A DNA stretch of 64,000 nt from assembly GCF_003144035.1 (NCBI RefSeq), contig NZ_QFWT01000002.1:62001-126000 (forward strand), given 5' to 3'. The notes beneath the pieces are model-generated. The model searched no databases, was not told the DNA's origin, and worked only from the letters and a program-made list of their open reading frames with translations. Each line of letters opens with the position of its first letter. Position 1 is the first letter of the stretch. This document shows positions 1 to 9,889 of this stretch, in pieces. The stretch comes from Vibrio albus. GTDB taxonomy: Bacteria > Pseudomonadota > Gammaproteobacteria > Enterobacterales > Vibrionaceae. The position numbers were made by a program, and so were the translations under genes.

Positions 1-384
1 GACGCCATCAATAAGTGCGCCCCGGGTGGCCAGGCTACTGTCGATAAAATAGCGGAATTGATGGGCGTGGAACCGGAAGCACCGGCACACGAAGAAGAGC
101 AGGACAAACTGGTGGCTTTTATCCATGAAGACATGTGTATCGGTTGCACCAAATGCATTCAGGCCTGCCCTGTCGACGCCATTGCCGGTGGCACCAAATC
201 TCTGCATACGGTCATCAAAGACGAGTGTACCGGGTGTAAGCTCTGTGTTGACCCGTGTCCGACAGATTGTATAGAGATGATCCCGGTGCCTACCACGACA
301 GATAACTGGAAGTGGCAGTTGAATAGTATTCCCATTCTCGATGTCACCAACACCCCCAACCAGAACACCATGAGTAAAGGATAA
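1..384 (+). CDS. rsxB: Electron transport complex subunit RsxB/RnfB (5' truncated by window)
   Basis: The reading frame is open from base 1 and ends in TAA at 382-384, giving the last 127 residues of a protein that is about 190-200 residues in relatives, so roughly the first third lies outside the window. Two ferredoxin-type 4Fe-4S motifs are visible, [12 protein letters not shown] and [12 protein letters not shown], preceded by the KCAPGG end of the upstream Fe-S domain. RsxB carries electrons between the NADH-oxidising RsxC and the membrane flavoprotein subunits of the ion-pumping Rsx/Rnf complex; in E. coli the complex keeps SoxR reduced. The C-terminal tail is longer than in E. coli and polar. 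rsxC starts 2 bases after the stop, so the genes are clearly cotranscribed. Confidence 0.96.
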   Translation, partial: DAINKCAPGGQATVDKIAELMGVEPEAPAHEEEQDKLVAFIHEDMCIGCTKCIQACPVDAIAGGTKSLHTVIKDECTGCKLCVDPCPTDCIEMIPVPTTTDNWKWQLNSIPILDVTNTPNQNTMSKG

Positions 385-386
385 GT

Positions 387-2633
387 ATGCTGTCACTGAT
401 CGAAAAAATCCGCCATGGCTACATCTGGGACTTTCATGGTGGTACCCATCCTGCGGAAAATAAACAGCAATCGGTGCAGCTTCCTGTCACCGAAGCCACC
501 ATGCCGGATGAACTGGTGCTTCCGCTTAAACAACATATCGGTAAACCGGGTGAACTGACCGTACAGGTTGGTGACCGGGTACTGAAAGGGCAAGCCCTGA
601 CCTCATATATTAATACCTTTATGCTACCGGTCCATGCCCCGACCTCAGGTGTCATCACGTCGATCGAGCCCAAAATGATGGCCCACCCGTCAGGTCTTAG
701 CGAGATGAGCATTATTCTCCGGCCGGACGGTGAAGATAAGTGGATCGATAAAACCACCTACCCTGAATTCCGCAGCGAGTCCCCGGAAGAACTCATTGAG
801 GTAATCCGCAATGCTGGTATCTCCGGAATGGGCGGTGCCGGTTTTCCAACAGCGAAAAAAATCCACTCCGGGCTGGGAAAAACTGACATTCTGATCATTA
901 ATGCGGCAGAGTGTGAACCGTATATTACTGCCGATGATATGCTGATGCGGGAGAAAGCACCCGAAATCATTCAGGGTATTGAAATACTTCAGCACATTCT
1001 CAGGCCCAAACTGGTCATCATCGGCATTGAGGATAATAAGCCTGAAGCTATTACGGCTCTGGAGCAGGCAGCCATCAACCATGACTTGGTCATCCGGGTG
1101 GTGCCGACGAAATACCCGTCCGGTGGTGAAAAGCAGCTGATCAAAATCCTGACTAATCAAGAGGTTCCCAAAGGTGGGATCCCGGCTGATATCAATACAC
1201 TGGTACAGAATGTCACCTCAGTGTATGCCATTAAACGCGCCATTATTGACGGTGAGCCTCTTACTGAACGTATCGTAACGTTAACCGGTAATGCCTTCCG
1301 GTACCCGAGAAATGTCCTTGTCAAACTGGGTACCCCGGTTCAGGCACTTTTAGATGAGTTTGGTTATCAGGCTGAGAAGAAACATCCCCGCCTGATCATG
1401 GGGGGGCCAATGATGGGCTTTACCCTGCCGAGTGCTCAGGTACCGATAACCAAAACAGCCAACTGTATCCTGGCCCCGGGTGCCAAAGAGATACCACCAC
1501 CATCACCGGAATTAGCGTGTATTCGATGCAGTCAATGTGCGGATGCCTGCCCGGTTACTCTCTTGCCTCAGCAACTTCAGTGGTACGCAAAAGATCAGGA
1601 TTACGATAAGTGTGAAGAGCTGAACCTGTTTGATTGCATGGAGTGCGGTGTCTGCGCTTACGTATGCCCGAGTGAAATACCTCTGGTACATTACTACCGT
1701 AAAGCCAAAGCCGAGATCAGAGAAAAAAGAGAAGAAGCGCGTGCGGCTGAACGGGCAAAACAACGCTTTGAAGAAAAGCAAGCCCGTATGGAAAGAGATA
1801 AAGCCGAACGGGAACAACGCAGCAAACGGGCAGCAGAAGAGCGGCGTAAAGAAATGCAACAATCGCAGGACGGAGACGCGATTGCGGCTGCGATTGCCCG
1901 GGTAAAAGCGAAACAGGCCTCTCCGGCGGCTGAAGCCGGGCCGAAACCAGCCGTTGCTGCCGCCATTGCCAGAGCAAAAGCCAAACAGGCCGAAGCAGCC
2001 AAAGCGAATAGCGATATTCCAGACAATTCTGAAATGGCAAAACTACGTGAAGAGCGTAAACGTCAGGCCCAGCAGCGGAAGGCTGAAAAAGAAGCCGCAA
2101 AAACATCGTCCGATTCCTCTGCTTCGGTGGCCGAAGGCAAAGAAGATAAAAAAGCGGCGGTTGCGGCCGCCATTGCCCGAGCCAAGGCGAAAAAGGCCCA
2201 ACAAGCTGAAGCAGAAACCAGCGAGCCTCAGCCGGCACCGGATACTGAAAAAGTAGACACTGATGCACCGGTTGATCCGAAGAAAGCCGTTGTCGCCGCC
2301 GCCATTGCACGAGCCAAAGCGAAAAAGGCTAAACAAGCCGAAGCAGAAACCAGCGAGCCTCAGCCGGCACCGGATACTGAAAAAGTAGACACTGATGCAC
2401 CGGTTGATCCGAAGAAAGCCGCTGTCGCCGCCGCCATTGCACGAGCCAAAGCGAAAAAGGCCAAACAAGCCGAAGCAGAAACCAGCGAGCCTCAGCCGGC
2501 ACCGGATACTGAAAAAGTAGACACTGATACACCGGTTGATCCGAAGAAAGCCGCTGTCGCCGCTGCCATCGCCCGAGCCAAAGCGAAGAAAGCAGCACAA
2601 AACAAACAACCCGATACGAAGGAGAAAGAGTAG
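387..2633 (+). CDS. rsxC: Electron transport complex subunit RsxC/RnfC with repeated C-terminal tail
   Basis: A 748-residue NADH- and Fe-S-binding peripheral subunit of the Rsx/Rnf complex. The N-terminal about 440 residues contain the nucleotide/flavin-binding Rossmann-like part ([12 protein letters not shown] near residue 148) and two 4Fe-4S motifs, [12 protein letters not shown] and [12 protein letters not shown] (about residues 377-425). A charged coiled-coil-like stretch rich in Glu/Arg/Lys follows, then a low-complexity tail in which the motif [13 protein letters not shown] recurs, the last three units being almost identical 44-residue repeats. An AAAGGA Shine-Dalgarno sequence precedes the ATG. 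The stop codon overlaps the rsxD GTG by one base, implying translational coupling. Tail length varies between species in this family, and the variation is usually assumed not to affect catalysis. Confidence 0.97.
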   Translation: MLSLIEKIRHGYIWDFHGGTHPAENKQQSVQLPVTEATMPDELVLPLKQHIGKPGELTVQVGDRVLKGQALTSYINTFMLPVHAPTSGVITSIEPKMMAHPSGLSEMSIILRPDGEDKWIDKTTYPEFRSESPEELIEVIRNAGISGMGGAGFPTAKKIHSGLGKTDILIINAAECEPYITADDMLMREKAPEIIQGIEILQHILRPKLVIIGIEDNKPEAITALEQAAINHDLVIRVVPTKYPSGGEKQLIKILTNQEVPKGGIPADINTLVQNVTSVYAIKRAIIDGEPLTERIVTLTGNAFRYPRNVLVKLGTPVQALLDEFGYQAEKKHPRLIMGGPMMGFTLPSAQVPITKTANCILAPGAKEIPPPSPELACIRCSQCADACPVTLLPQQLQWYAKDQDYDKCEELNLFDCMECGVCAYVCPSEIPLVHYYRKAKAEIREKREEARAAERAKQRFEEKQARMERDKAEREQRSKRAAEERRKEMQQSQDGDAIAAAIARVKAKQASPAAEAGPKPAVAAAIARAKAKQAEAAKANSDIPDNSEMAKLREERKRQAQQRKAEKEAAKTSSDSSASVAEGKEDKKAAVAAAIARAKAKKAQQAEAETSEPQPAPDTEKVDTDAPVDPKKAVVAAAIARAKAKKAKQAEAETSEPQPAPDTEKVDTDAPVDPKKAAVAAAIARAKAKKAKQAEAETSEPQPAPDTEKVDTDTPVDPKKAAVAAAIARAKAKKAAQNKQPDTKEKE
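2208..2595 (+). repeat. 132-bp in-frame tandem repeats in the rsxC tail
   Basis: Three nearly identical units begin at 2208, 2340 and 2472, so the period is exactly 132 bases (44 codons) and the frame is kept. Only scattered substitutions separate the copies (for example Val/Ala after the Lys-Ala and Ala/Thr near the end of the unit), which suggests recent duplication or gene conversion. They encode Lys/Ala-rich helices alternating with Pro/Glu/Asp-rich linkers. Confidence 0.93.
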
Positions 2634-3679
2634 TGGCCTTTTTTATTGCCAGCTCACCCCATACTCATATCAGGAAAAACACCCCTGAACTGATGAAGTG
2701 GGTGGCACTTGCCGCCCTGCCCGGCTTACTTACTCAGACCTATTTTTTCGGCTGGGGTACATTGATCCAGCTTGTATTAGCATTCGTCATTGCCGGGAGC
2801 TACGAATCACTCGTAATGCTGCTGCGTAAACGCTCCCCACACGCGGCTCTGCGAGACTATAGTGTTTTCGTGACAGCATGGTTACTTGCCGTAGCCATTC
2901 CCCCGCTGTCTCCCTGGTGGATGCTGGTTATCGGCCTGTTCTTTGCTGTCGTCGTTGCCAAACAGCTCTACGGCGGACTGGGCCAGAACCCTTTTAACCC
3001 AGCTATGATCGGCTACATTGTGTTGCTGATTTCTTTTCCGCTACAGATGACAAGCTGGCTTGCACCTCAGGTACTCAATCCGAACCATATTAGCTTGTAC
3101 GATGCCTGGAGCTTAATCTTTACCGGATTTGACAGTGATGGCTACTCGCTGCAACAAGTGCGTACCGGTATCGACGGCATCACCATGGCCACACCACTCG
3201 ATGCGTTTAAAACCGCAATCAAAACCGGCGTAACCTCTGCGGAGGCACTTGAACTGCCACCGTTTTCCAGCTTCGCCGGTATTGGCTGGGAATGGGTAAA
3301 TCTGGCGTATCTGGCGGGCGGACTGATACTGATAAAAGTACGAGTCATTCAATGGCATATTCCGGCTGGCATACTAGGTGGTTTGCTAGTGGCAAGCGGA
3401 CTGGGTTATATCCTGGCACCGGATACTCTGGCGAACCCTGTGCTACACCTTTTATCCGGAGCGACTATGCTTGGCGCATTTTTTATCGCCACCGATCCAG
3501 TTACTGCTTCTACTACGGTGAAAGGCCGACTGATTTTCGGTGCTATGATCGGTCTCATGGTGTTTATGATTCGTTCCTGGGGTGGCTTTCCGGACGGTGT
3601 CGCATTCTCAGTCTTACTGGCCAATATGACGGTTCCGTTGATTGACCATTATACAAAACCAAGAACGTACGGGCACTAA
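2633..3679 (+). CDS. rsxD: Electron transport complex subunit RsxD/RnfD (membrane flavoprotein)
   Basis: A 348-residue polytopic inner-membrane protein starting at a GTG that overlaps the rsxC stop by one base. The family carries FMN covalently bound to a threonine; Thr187 in the MATPLD motif sits at the position reported for RnfD/RsxD, and an SGAT motif lies near residue 275. About nine hydrophobic helices are apparent. RsxD is the Rnf counterpart of NqrB and probably forms part of the ion path with RsxA and RsxE. The rsxG ATG follows after 9 bases. GTG as start is fixed by the upstream gene boundary and by agreement with the usual length of about 350 residues. Confidence 0.97.
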   Translation: MAFFIASSPHTHIRKNTPELMKWVALAALPGLLTQTYFFGWGTLIQLVLAFVIAGSYESLVMLLRKRSPHAALRDYSVFVTAWLLAVAIPPLSPWWMLVIGLFFAVVVAKQLYGGLGQNPFNPAMIGYIVLLISFPLQMTSWLAPQVLNPNHISLYDAWSLIFTGFDSDGYSLQQVRTGIDGITMATPLDAFKTAIKTGVTSAEALELPPFSSFAGIGWEWVNLAYLAGGLILIKVRVIQWHIPAGILGGLLVASGLGYILAPDTLANPVLHLLSGATMLGAFFIATDPVTASTTVKGRLIFGAMIGLMVFMIRSWGGFPDGVAFSVLLANMTVPLIDHYTKPRTYGH

Positions 3680-3688
3680 GGAACGACT

Positions 3689-4324
3689 ATGCTTACCGCT
3701 ATCAGAAAAAACGGGGCGATACTAGCTATCTTTGCCTGTGCGTCAGCCGGGTTGGTAGCTGTCACCAACTATCTGACCCAAGATCAAATCCTGCGTCAGC
3801 AACAGGAACGTTTAAAAACCACCTTGAATCAGGTTGTTCCCCATTCGTTACATGACAACGAACTCTTCTCTGCATGCACACTAGTGCAGAGTGAACTACT
3901 GGGAACCCAAGAACTTCTGCATGCGTATCTCGCCAGAAGAACCGATGGCTCCCCCAGTGGCGCAGCCATTGAAGCCATTGCCCCTGACGGTTATAACGGG
4001 GCGATTAAGCTTATTATCGGCGTGGACTATAAGGGTACCATCACCGGAACGCGGGTACTTGAACATCAGGAAACGCCAGGACTTGGCGACAGGATTGATA
4101 TTCGTATTACTGACTGGATTCTCAGTTTTACCGGTAAAAAGGTCACCAAAGACAATCTGGATAAATGGCAGGTACGCAAAGACGGCGGAGAGTTCGACCA
4201 GTTTACCGGCGCAACAATTACGCCCAGAGCCGTCGTCCGGGCTGTCAAAAACAGCGTGATTTTCTATAATCAGAATCGTGAGCAGCTGTTTGCTCAGCCA
4301 CTTAACTGTGGAGGAGAGAAATAA
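3689..4324 (+). CDS. rsxG: Electron transport complex subunit RsxG/RnfG (periplasmic FMN subunit)
   Basis: A 211-residue protein with one N-terminal membrane anchor (about residues 9-28) and a periplasmic FMN-binding domain. The TGAT motif at about residues 173-176, within [17 protein letters not shown], matches the family's covalent phosphoester-FMN threonine site. It relays electrons in the Rnf/Rsx complex in the same way as NqrC in Na+-NQR. The gene is preceded by a short AAGGAACG ribosome-binding region and its TAA overlaps the rsxE ATG by one base, so the two are coupled. Confidence 0.97.
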   Translation: MLTAIRKNGAILAIFACASAGLVAVTNYLTQDQILRQQQERLKTTLNQVVPHSLHDNELFSACTLVQSELLGTQELLHAYLARRTDGSPSGAAIEAIAPDGYNGAIKLIIGVDYKGTITGTRVLEHQETPGLGDRIDIRITDWILSFTGKKVTKDNLDKWQVRKDGGEFDQFTGATITPRAVVRAVKNSVIFYNQNREQLFAQPLNCGGEK

Positions 4325-5010
4325 TGGATCATAAAAATCTGATCAAAGAAGGCATGTGGAAAAATAACCCGGCGCTGGTTCAGCTGCTGGGGCTGTGCCC
4401 TTTGCTGGCGGTATCGTCCAGTATTACCAATGCCCTGGGTCTGGGGATTGCAACAACATTAGTACTCATTGGTTCCAATCTGACGGTTTCTCTGGTCAGA
4501 GAGTATGTACCTAAAGAAGTACGAATCCCTATCTTTGTTATGATCATCGCCTCTCTGGTGACCTGTGTACAGCTACTGATGAATGCCTACGCCTACGGAC
4601 TGTATCTGTCACTGGGTATCTTTATTCCTCTGATTGTAACCAACTGCATTATTATCGGCCGGGCAGAATCTTACGCTTCGAAAAATGCGCCGTTACCCTC
4701 AGCTCTGGATGGCTTCTGGATGGGCATGGGTATGAGTTCAGTACTGGTAACACTGGGTGCTATGCGTGAAATCCTGGGTAATGGAACCCTGTTTGACGGT
4801 GCCGATTTATTACTGGGAAGCTGGGCCGCCTCTCTGAGAATCGAAGTATTCGAAGTCAGTAATAATTTTCTGCTGGCTCTGCTTCCACCCGGTGCCTTTA
4901 TTGGAGTGGGATTTATGATCGCATTAAAGAATGTGATTGATTCCAAATTACAACAGTCAGCCTCAAAGCAGAGGCAAAGTGATGTTGAGCATGTTAAAGT
5001 GACTCATTAA
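4324..5010 (+). CDS. rsxE: Electron transport complex subunit RsxE/RnfE
   Basis: A 228-residue integral membrane subunit with six hydrophobic segments and the conserved [20 protein letters not shown] start typical of RsxE/RnfE and its Na+-NQR counterpart NqrD. The family coordinates a 2Fe-2S centre in the membrane with its partner RsxA using conserved Cys residues; Cys26 in GLCPLLA and a second Cys in VTNCIIIGR (about residue 108) are present here. It ends the rsx operon and is followed by a hairpin at 5017-5047. Confidence 0.97.
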   Translation: MDHKNLIKEGMWKNNPALVQLLGLCPLLAVSSSITNALGLGIATTLVLIGSNLTVSLVREYVPKEVRIPIFVMIIASLVTCVQLLMNAYAYGLYLSLGIFIPLIVTNCIIIGRAESYASKNAPLPSALDGFWMGMGMSSVLVTLGAMREILGNGTLFDGADLLLGSWAASLRIEVFEVSNNFLLALLPPGAFIGVGFMIALKNVIDSKLQQSASKQRQSDVEHVKVTH

Positions 5011-5016
5011 ATAAAA

Positions 5017-5047
5017 AAGAGTCTGATCTCATACCATTCAGACTCTT
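5017..5047 (+). terminator. Hairpin after the rsx operon
   Basis: A perfect 10-bp inverted repeat, AAGAGTCTGA (5017-5026) and TCAGACTCTT (5038-5047), directly after rsxE. The downstream T-tract is poor on the plus strand while an A-run precedes it, so termination may be incomplete and some nth transcription could come from the rsx operon. Confidence 0.55.
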
Positions 5048-5075
5048 ATAAAAGTCAGACACGCTCAATTACACT

Positions 5076-5717
5076 ATGAACAATACAAAACGAGTCGAAA
5101 TACTCAAGCGGCTCAGAGAACATAATCCAAACCCGCAGACAGAGCTCAACTGGAACAGCCCATTTGAGCTGCTGATTGCGGTCTTATTATCGGCTCAGGC
5201 AACAGACGTCAGCGTAAACAAAGCAACCGATAAACTCTATCCGGTTGCGAATACGCCACAAACCCTATTAGAACTGGGTGTCGATGGCGTTAAGGAATAC
5301 ATCAAAACCATCGGCCTGTTCAACTCTAAAGCAGAAAATGTCATCAAAACCTGCCGCATGTTACTGGAAAAGTATAACGGCGAAGTTCCTGAAGATCGCA
5401 CCGCTCTGGAAGCATTACCGGGGGTCGGCAGAAAAACAGCAAACGTCGTACTGAATACCGCTTTTGGCTGGCCAACGATTGCTGTTGATACCCATATTTA
5501 CCGCGTTTCCAATCGTACCAAGTTCGCGATGGGAAAAACGGTTGATGACGTTGAACAAAAGCTGTTAAAAGTCGTACCAAAAGAATTCAAACTGGATGTA
5601 CACCACTGGCTGATACTGCATGGACGTTATACCTGCGTCGCGAGAAAACCTCGCTGTGGCAGCTGTATTATCGAAGATCTGTGTGAGTATAAAGACAAAG
5701 TTTATCCGGACGAATAA
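5076..5717 (+). CDS. nth: Endonuclease III (DNA glycosylase/AP lyase)
   Basis: A 213-residue base-excision repair enzyme that removes oxidised pyrimidines and cleaves at abasic sites. The helix-hairpin-helix [13 protein letters not shown] carries the catalytic lysine and AVDTHIYR the catalytic aspartate (Lys120 and Asp138 in E. coli). The C-terminal C-x6-C-x2-C-x5-C cluster ([17 protein letters not shown]) binds the 4Fe-4S cofactor. Length matches E. coli Nth (211). It follows rsxE by 65 bases, the same arrangement as in E. coli, where nth lies after rsxE. Confidence 0.98.
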   Translation: MNNTKRVEILKRLREHNPNPQTELNWNSPFELLIAVLLSAQATDVSVNKATDKLYPVANTPQTLLELGVDGVKEYIKTIGLFNSKAENVIKTCRMLLEKYNGEVPEDRTALEALPGVGRKTANVVLNTAFGWPTIAVDTHIYRVSNRTKFAMGKTVDDVEQKLLKVVPKEFKLDVHHWLILHGRYTCVARKPRCGSCIIEDLCEYKDKVYPDE

Positions 5718-5739
5718 TTTCAATTCAAAGGGGAAAACC

Positions 5740-6156
5740 ATGGCAAACGGAAGAGTATTACACACCATGCTACGCGTGGGTGATCTGGACAAATCTATCG
5801 AGTTTTATACTGACGTTATGGGTATGAAGCTGCTGCGAAAAAACGAAAATGCCGCTTACGAGTATACACTGGCTTTTGTCGGTTTTGGTGATGAATCAGA
5901 AGGTGCCGTTATTGAACTGACCTACAACTGGGGCACCAGTGAGTATGATATGGGTAATGCTTTTGGTCATATCGCGATTGGCGTCGACGATATCTACTCT
6001 ACCTGTGATGCTATCAAGGCGGCAGGTGGTAATGTCACCCGTGAACCTGGTCCGGTAAAAGGTGGCACCACTGAGATCGCCTTTGTGAAAGACCCTGACG
6101 GTTATATGATCGAACTGATCCAGAATAAACAAGCGACAGCAGGTCTGGAAGGGTAG
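5740..6156 (+). CDS. gloA: Lactoylglutathione lyase (glyoxalase I)
   Basis: A 138-residue single-domain glyoxalase of the vicinal oxygen chelate fold that converts the methylglyoxal-glutathione hemithioacetal to S-lactoylglutathione. The four metal ligands of the E. coli enzyme appear to be present: His5-like in RVLHTMLRV, Glu in [10 protein letters not shown], His in [10 protein letters not shown] and Glu in GYMIELIQ. The start is placed at the ATG of MANGRVLH because AAAGGGG lies just upstream and the extra 40 residues of the longer frame overlap nth. It is 22 bases downstream of nth and may be cotranscribed with it. Confidence 0.97.
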   Translation: MANGRVLHTMLRVGDLDKSIEFYTDVMGMKLLRKNENAAYEYTLAFVGFGDESEGAVIELTYNWGTSEYDMGNAFGHIAIGVDDIYSTCDAIKAAGGNVTREPGPVKGGTTEIAFVKDPDGYMIELIQNKQATAGLEG

Positions 6157-6176
6157 GCTTCACGCTTGCTAACACC

Positions 6177-6220
6177 CAGATTATTCTCGTTCCGACACTC
6201 CTGCGTAGGAACGAGAATCT
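6177..6220. repeat. REP-like palindrome between gloA and yecM
   Basis: An 11-bp perfect inverted repeat, ATTCTCGTTCC (6183-6193) and GGAACGAGAAT (6208-6218), around the loop GACACTCCTGCGTA, extended by a few outer pairs. It resembles the widespread gammaproteobacterial palindrome with TCGTTCC...GGAACGA arms. Lying between convergent genes, it could act as a bidirectional terminator although it lacks a long T-run. Confidence 0.65.
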
Positions 6221-6234
6221 GGAATTGTCTGGGA

Positions 6235-6834
6235 TCAGGCCGCTTGTTCTGACTGTATAACCTCTTCCAGACTGTGAGGATGCAGTTTGATACATACGCC
6301 GTCTTTCTTAAATGCCACGGTTGGATTTGCCAGCCGTTCAGCCTCTCCTTTTGGACTCGATAACTTCGCCTTTATGCCCATTTCAGACAAAGATGCCCAT
6401 TTACGCTCTAATTCTGGAAAGCGTTGTTTTAGATCAGCAAGATACTCGTCCGCCGTCTGCGCTTTTGAGTGAATAACAAATTCGACATGCTCCCATCCCT
6501 GGGCCGGGTATATCTTCCCTTCCGCAGGATAAGGCAACTCGAGACAATCCACTGACCAGTCAGCAAAATGAATACCGTTCGTCAGCTTAAACACGATAAT
6601 GGGCCTACCGTTTATATGTGCTGAAGATATTTCTTTTCCCAGAGTCTTCCATACGTTATGCGCTTTCTCAGCAAGCATCGGGCTATTAATGCGTAATGCA
6701 ATATGGTCAGCCTGACAGGAGCGAAGATCTAGTCCTAGTTGCGATAATAACTCTCTCACTCTTTCTCCAAACGCCTCTAAACAATCAAGCATCTGTTCTG
6801 GTGTGAGTCCGTATTCCTGTAACTGTTCGCTCAT
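6235..6834 (-). CDS. yecM: YecM family protein (VOC-like fold)
   Basis: A 199-residue protein closely resembling E. coli YecM (about 190 residues), with conserved stretches ADHIALR, INGRPIIVFKL, ELPYPAE, GWEHVEFV and SSPKGEAERLANPT. The family has a vicinal-oxygen-chelate-like fold with putative metal ligands, but no proven reaction. I start at the ATG at 6834 because AAGG lies 8 bases upstream; the GTG at 6903 has no ribosome-binding site and adds residues absent from E. coli YecM. It is divergent from argS, the association also found in E. coli, and convergent with gloA. Confidence 0.9.
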   Translation of the reverse strand: MSEQLQEYGLTPEQMLDCLEAFGERVRELLSQLGLDLRSCQADHIALRINSPMLAEKAHNVWKTLGKEISSAHINGRPIIVFKLTNGIHFADWSVDCLELPYPAEGKIYPAQGWEHVEFVIHSKAQTADEYLADLKQRFPELERKWASLSEMGIKAKLSSPKGEAERLANPTVAFKKDGVCIKLHPHSLEEVIQSEQAA

Positions 6835-6955
6835 GACTTTGGCCTTATTGTTAACGAAACGGCTTATATTACCTTCCCAGCCCCAAAATTCCTTTTCTGA
6901 CACGAAAAAAAGTAGGAAAAATCGTTTTTCGCCGACTGTTAGCGTGCGCTGTAAA

Positions 6956-6983
6956 TTGATATGATTAGCACCATTTTTATGAT
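6956..6983 (+). promoter_or_regulatory. Sigma-70-type promoter for argS
   Basis: TTGATA (6956-6961) and TATGAT (6978-6983) are separated by 16 bases and each match the consensus at five of six positions. A start near 6990 would give an argS leader of about 80 bases. It lies in the yecM-argS divergent gap. Confidence 0.6.
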
Positions 6984-7069
6984 CAGATAAAGTATGCCCA
7001 CCAGTTTATACCTTCCGGTATCTATCAATTTGCATACTAAGACAATTCGAAGAATTGAAGGAAACGCGT

Positions 7070-8803
7070 GTGAATATCCAAGCACTAATTAATGACAAAG
7101 TATCTCAGGCTTTAGAAGCCGCTGGAGCACCAGCCGGAAGCCCTGCTGCTGTACGCCAATCAGCAAAACCACAGTTTGGCGACTATCAGGCAAATGGTGT
7201 AATGGGTGTCGCTAAAAAACTAGGGACGAACCCTCGAGAATTTGCACAGAAAGTACTGGATGTTCTGGATCTTGATGGTATCGCAAGCAAGACAGAAATC
7301 GCGGGACCAGGTTTTATCAATATTTTCCTTAGCGAAGCGTTTTTGGCTCAGCAGGCAGAAGCAGCACTTAGTGACGAGCGCCTTGGTGTCGCAAAAGACG
7401 AAGAAAAAACTATCGTTGTTGACTACTCAGCACCAAACGTTGCAAAAGAGATGCACGTCGGCCACCTGCGTTCAACGATCATTGGTGATGCGGTGGTTCG
7501 TACCCTTGAGTTTTTGGGCAACAAAGTTATCCGGGCTAACCATATCGGTGACTGGGGTACCCAGTTTGGCATGCTTATCGCGAACCTCGAGCGAGTGCAT
7601 CAGGAATCTGGTGACGTATCAATGGAAATCTCCGATCTGGAGGCTTTCTATCGCGAATCGAAAAAAATGTATGATGAAGATGAGGTCTTCGCAGAAAAAG
7701 CACGTAATTACGTAGTAAAACTGCAGGGTGGCGATCAGTACTGTAATGAGATGTGGAAAAAGCTGGTTGATATCACCATGACAACCAATCAGCGTAACTA
7801 CGACCGCCTGAATGTGTCTCTGACCAATGACGATTTGGCGGGCGAAAGTATGTACAACGACATGCTTCCAGGCATCGTTGCTGATCTGAAAGAAAAAGGG
7901 ATCGCGACAGAAGATGATGGTGCTCAGGTTGTTTTCCTTGATGAGTACAAAAACAAGGAAGGCGATCCGATGGGGGTTATTATCCAGAAGCGTGACGGTG
8001 GCTTCCTGTATACGACAACGGATATTGCGTGTGCTAAATACCGCTACGAAAAACTGGGCGCAGACCGTGTTCTGTACTTTATCGACTCACGTCAGCACCA
8101 GCACCTGATGCAGGCGTGGACTATCGTACGCAAAGCTGGTTATGTGCCTGAAGAAGTGACACTAGAACACCATGCATTTGGCATGATGCTGGGTAAAGAT
8201 GGTCGTCCATTTAAGACTCGTGCAGGCGGAACCGTTCGTTTGGTTGACCTGCTGGATGAAGCAGAAGACCGCGCTTATAAGCTGATTGACAGCAAAAACC
8301 CAGAGCTTTCCGAAGAAGAGAAAAAAGACATTGCTGCAACGGTTGCAATGGCATCAGTAAAATATTCAGACCTGTCTAAGCACCGTACCACCGATTATAT
8401 TTTTGACTGGGACAACATGCTGGCGTTTGAAGGTAATACTGCCCCATATATGCAGTATGCTTATACTCGTGTAGCGTCTATTTTTGCCAAAGCAGGCATT
8501 CCTATGGATCAGCTTTCAGGCGACATCAGCATTACTGATGAAAAAGAAAAAGCCCTGATCGCCAAACTGCTTCAATTTGAAGAAGCCGTTCAGTCAGTCG
8601 CAAGCGAAGGCCAGCCTCATATCATGTGTGGATACCTGTTTGAGCTTGCTGGTCAGTTCTCAAGCTTCTACGAAGCATGCCCGATTCTGGTAGCGGAAGA
8701 TGAATCAGTTAAGCAGAGCCGAATGAAACTGGCCGCTCTGACAGCAAAAACCATCAAACAAGGTCTGTCGCTTCTGGGTATCAATACACTGGATCGTATG
8801 TAA
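7070..8803 (+). CDS. argS: Arginyl-tRNA synthetase
   Basis: A 577-residue class I aminoacyl-tRNA synthetase, the same length as E. coli ArgS, which charges tRNA-Arg in the cytoplasm. The HIGH box is seen as HVGH in [17 protein letters not shown]; as in E. coli ArgS the canonical KMSKS is not obvious, [13 protein letters not shown] occupying that region. The N-terminal Add-1 domain begins MNIQAL and the C-terminal anticodon-binding domain ends LGINTLDRM. The start is the GTG at 7070, 7 bases after AAGGA; an upstream in-frame TTG at 7055 overlaps that ribosome-binding site and is unlikely. Confidence 0.98.
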   Translation: MNIQALINDKVSQALEAAGAPAGSPAAVRQSAKPQFGDYQANGVMGVAKKLGTNPREFAQKVLDVLDLDGIASKTEIAGPGFINIFLSEAFLAQQAEAALSDERLGVAKDEEKTIVVDYSAPNVAKEMHVGHLRSTIIGDAVVRTLEFLGNKVIRANHIGDWGTQFGMLIANLERVHQESGDVSMEISDLEAFYRESKKMYDEDEVFAEKARNYVVKLQGGDQYCNEMWKKLVDITMTTNQRNYDRLNVSLTNDDLAGESMYNDMLPGIVADLKEKGIATEDDGAQVVFLDEYKNKEGDPMGVIIQKRDGGFLYTTTDIACAKYRYEKLGADRVLYFIDSRQHQHLMQAWTIVRKAGYVPEEVTLEHHAFGMMLGKDGRPFKTRAGGTVRLVDLLDEAEDRAYKLIDSKNPELSEEEKKDIAATVAMASVKYSDLSKHRTTDYIFDWDNMLAFEGNTAPYMQYAYTRVASIFAKAGIPMDQLSGDISITDEKEKALIAKLLQFEEAVQSVASEGQPHIMCGYLFELAGQFSSFYEACPILVAEDESVKQSRMKLAALTAKTIKQGLSLLGINTLDRM

Positions 8804-8856
8804 TACAGGCTCTGGTAACAGGTATAAAGAATCTTTACTTATTAAGGAATAAACCT

Positions 8857-9282
8857 ATGGCATTTACACTGCATCCCAGGCTTGAAAGCGATACTGACCT
8901 GATTGGGGAGTTTCCACTTTGTCTTGCTTTACTCAGTAAAGATGCAAGCGTGCCATGGGTTATTCTTGTACCAAAAGTTGATGGTGTACGTGAGATTCAC
9001 CATATGCCCTTGCAGGATCAGCAGCAGTTTTTGCTGGAAAGCCAGCGAATTAACTGTGCGTTGGAAAAGCTTTTTATGCCAGATAAGCTTAATTTTGGCG
9101 CATTGGGTAACCTGGTGCCTCAACTTCATGTTCACCACATTGTTCGCTATATCTCTGATGAAGCCTGGCCCGGCCCGATATGGGGTAATACGACCGGGAA
9201 ACAACGAACAGAAGCAGAGCAGACGCTTATGATCCGCCAGATAAGAGATGAATTAGCCAAAGATCATAATTTTCAGTACTGA
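8857..9282 (+). CDS. HIT (histidine triad) family protein
   Basis: A 141-residue protein with the HIT motif seen as QLHVHHIV near residues 88-95. HIT proteins are nucleotide hydrolases or transferases acting on adenylated or dinucleotide substrates; the substrate of this one is unknown to me. An AAGGA ribosome-binding site precedes the ATG, and the gene starts 53 bases after argS with no clear terminator between, so it may be partly read from argS. It ends before a strong intrinsic terminator. An active-site tryptophan-rich segment (EAWPGPIWG) follows the motif. Confidence 0.88.
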   Translation: MAFTLHPRLESDTDLIGEFPLCLALLSKDASVPWVILVPKVDGVREIHHMPLQDQQQFLLESQRINCALEKLFMPDKLNFGALGNLVPQLHVHHIVRYISDEAWPGPIWGNTTGKQRTEAEQTLMIRQIRDELAKDHNFQY

Positions 9283-9310
9283 TACTATGTATTTCATTTA
9301 ATACTAAAAG

Positions 9311-9339
9311 CGCTGAGTCCATCGACTCAGCGTTTTTTT
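9311..9339 (+). terminator. Intrinsic terminator after the HIT gene
   Basis: A 9-bp perfect stem CGCTGAGTC (9311-9319) / GACTCAGCG (9324-9332) with a CATC loop and seven Ts. It ends the argS-HIT transcription unit. Confidence 0.93.
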
Positions 9340-9401
9340 GCCTGCTGAAACCATCCTTATCTCAACCCGGCTCTAACCTCTCTCTGACTGACCGATTTAA
9401 C

Positions 9402-9440
9402 GTTAAAAACGTCAAAAACCAGCATGTTAAAACCGTCAAA
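9402..9440. promoter_or_regulatory. Paired 15-bp direct repeats, possible operator
   Basis: GTTAAAAACGTCAAA (9402-9416) and GTTAAAACCGTCAAA (9426-9440) differ at one base and begin 24 bases apart, about two helical turns. They lie in an A/T-rich non-coding stretch about 200 bases upstream of the candidate sRNA. Factor unknown. The rest of 9340-9600 shows no supportable gene. Confidence 0.4.
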
Positions 9441-9609
9441 TTAGATGCTATGGAAAGGGATCTTCTTAATACTTCCAATAATAAAAACTGAAGAGAAACA
9501 AAAATAACCAGCAAAAACAACAACTTAAATAAACCATAAACAAAGTGTCGTTTTTGTTATATCCACTTGTCGTTATTTATATAAATAAAACCATTCAACA
9601 CATTTATAG

Positions 9610-9742
9610 TTTCTCCATCGAAAAGAAACACATTACTGAATTCCAGAAGTGGTATGGCATCCGCCATGCCACTCCGGCAGCAAGCGAAGGTGTCTTTGAC
9701 ACCCGTGGTATGGTCCCCCCGGCTATACCACGATTTTTTTTT
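9610..9742 (+). ncRNA. Candidate trans-acting small RNA with three hairpins and U-tail
   Basis: Three consecutive stems on the plus strand end in a textbook terminator: stem 1 AGTGGTATGGC (9648-9658) / GCCATGCCACT (9663-9673, one G-U pair), stem 2 GGTGTC (9689-9694) / GACACC (9698-9703), and stem 3 CGTGGTAT (9704-9711) / ATACCACG (9725-9732) followed by nine Ts at 9734-9742. There is no upstream gene on this strand for which it could be a simple terminator, because the HIT gene already has its own at 9311-9339. GTGGTATGG occurs in both stem 1 and stem 3. The 5' end is uncertain; a TATAGT (9605-9610) could be a -10 element. An overlapping frame (9545-9838) has no ribosome-binding site and reads through the hairpins. 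Confidence 0.6.
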
Positions 9743-9834
9743 GCCTTTTTTACCCCCACCGGCCTTCTATCCTTACTGTTTTCTCTTTCTACCCGTTTAT
9801 CTACAAACCAAAATCAGCCTTTGTTTATCTACAA

Positions 9835-9864
9835 ATAAAAAAACCAGTAGTTCAGAACTACTGG
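9835..9864 (-). terminator. Intrinsic terminator after yfbV
   Basis: On the minus strand the inverted repeat CCAGTAGTTC / GAACTACTGG (9844-9853, 9855-9864) is followed by TTTTTTTATTT. It lies 26 bases beyond the yfbV stop codon. Confidence 0.88.
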
Positions 9865-9889
9865 CTTATTAATTCAGACCAATTTAAAT

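Noticed and set aside
6835-6903. Longer yecM start at GTG 6903
   Set aside because: No ribosome-binding site and extra residues not found in E. coli YecM.
7055-7069. TTG start for argS
   Set aside because: It overlaps the AAGGA ribosome-binding site of the GTG at 7070, which gives the E. coli length of 577.
9545-9838. Plus-strand 97-codon frame in the yfbV upstream gap
   Set aside because: No ribosome-binding site, low-complexity translation, and it runs through the hairpins of the candidate sRNA and its terminator.
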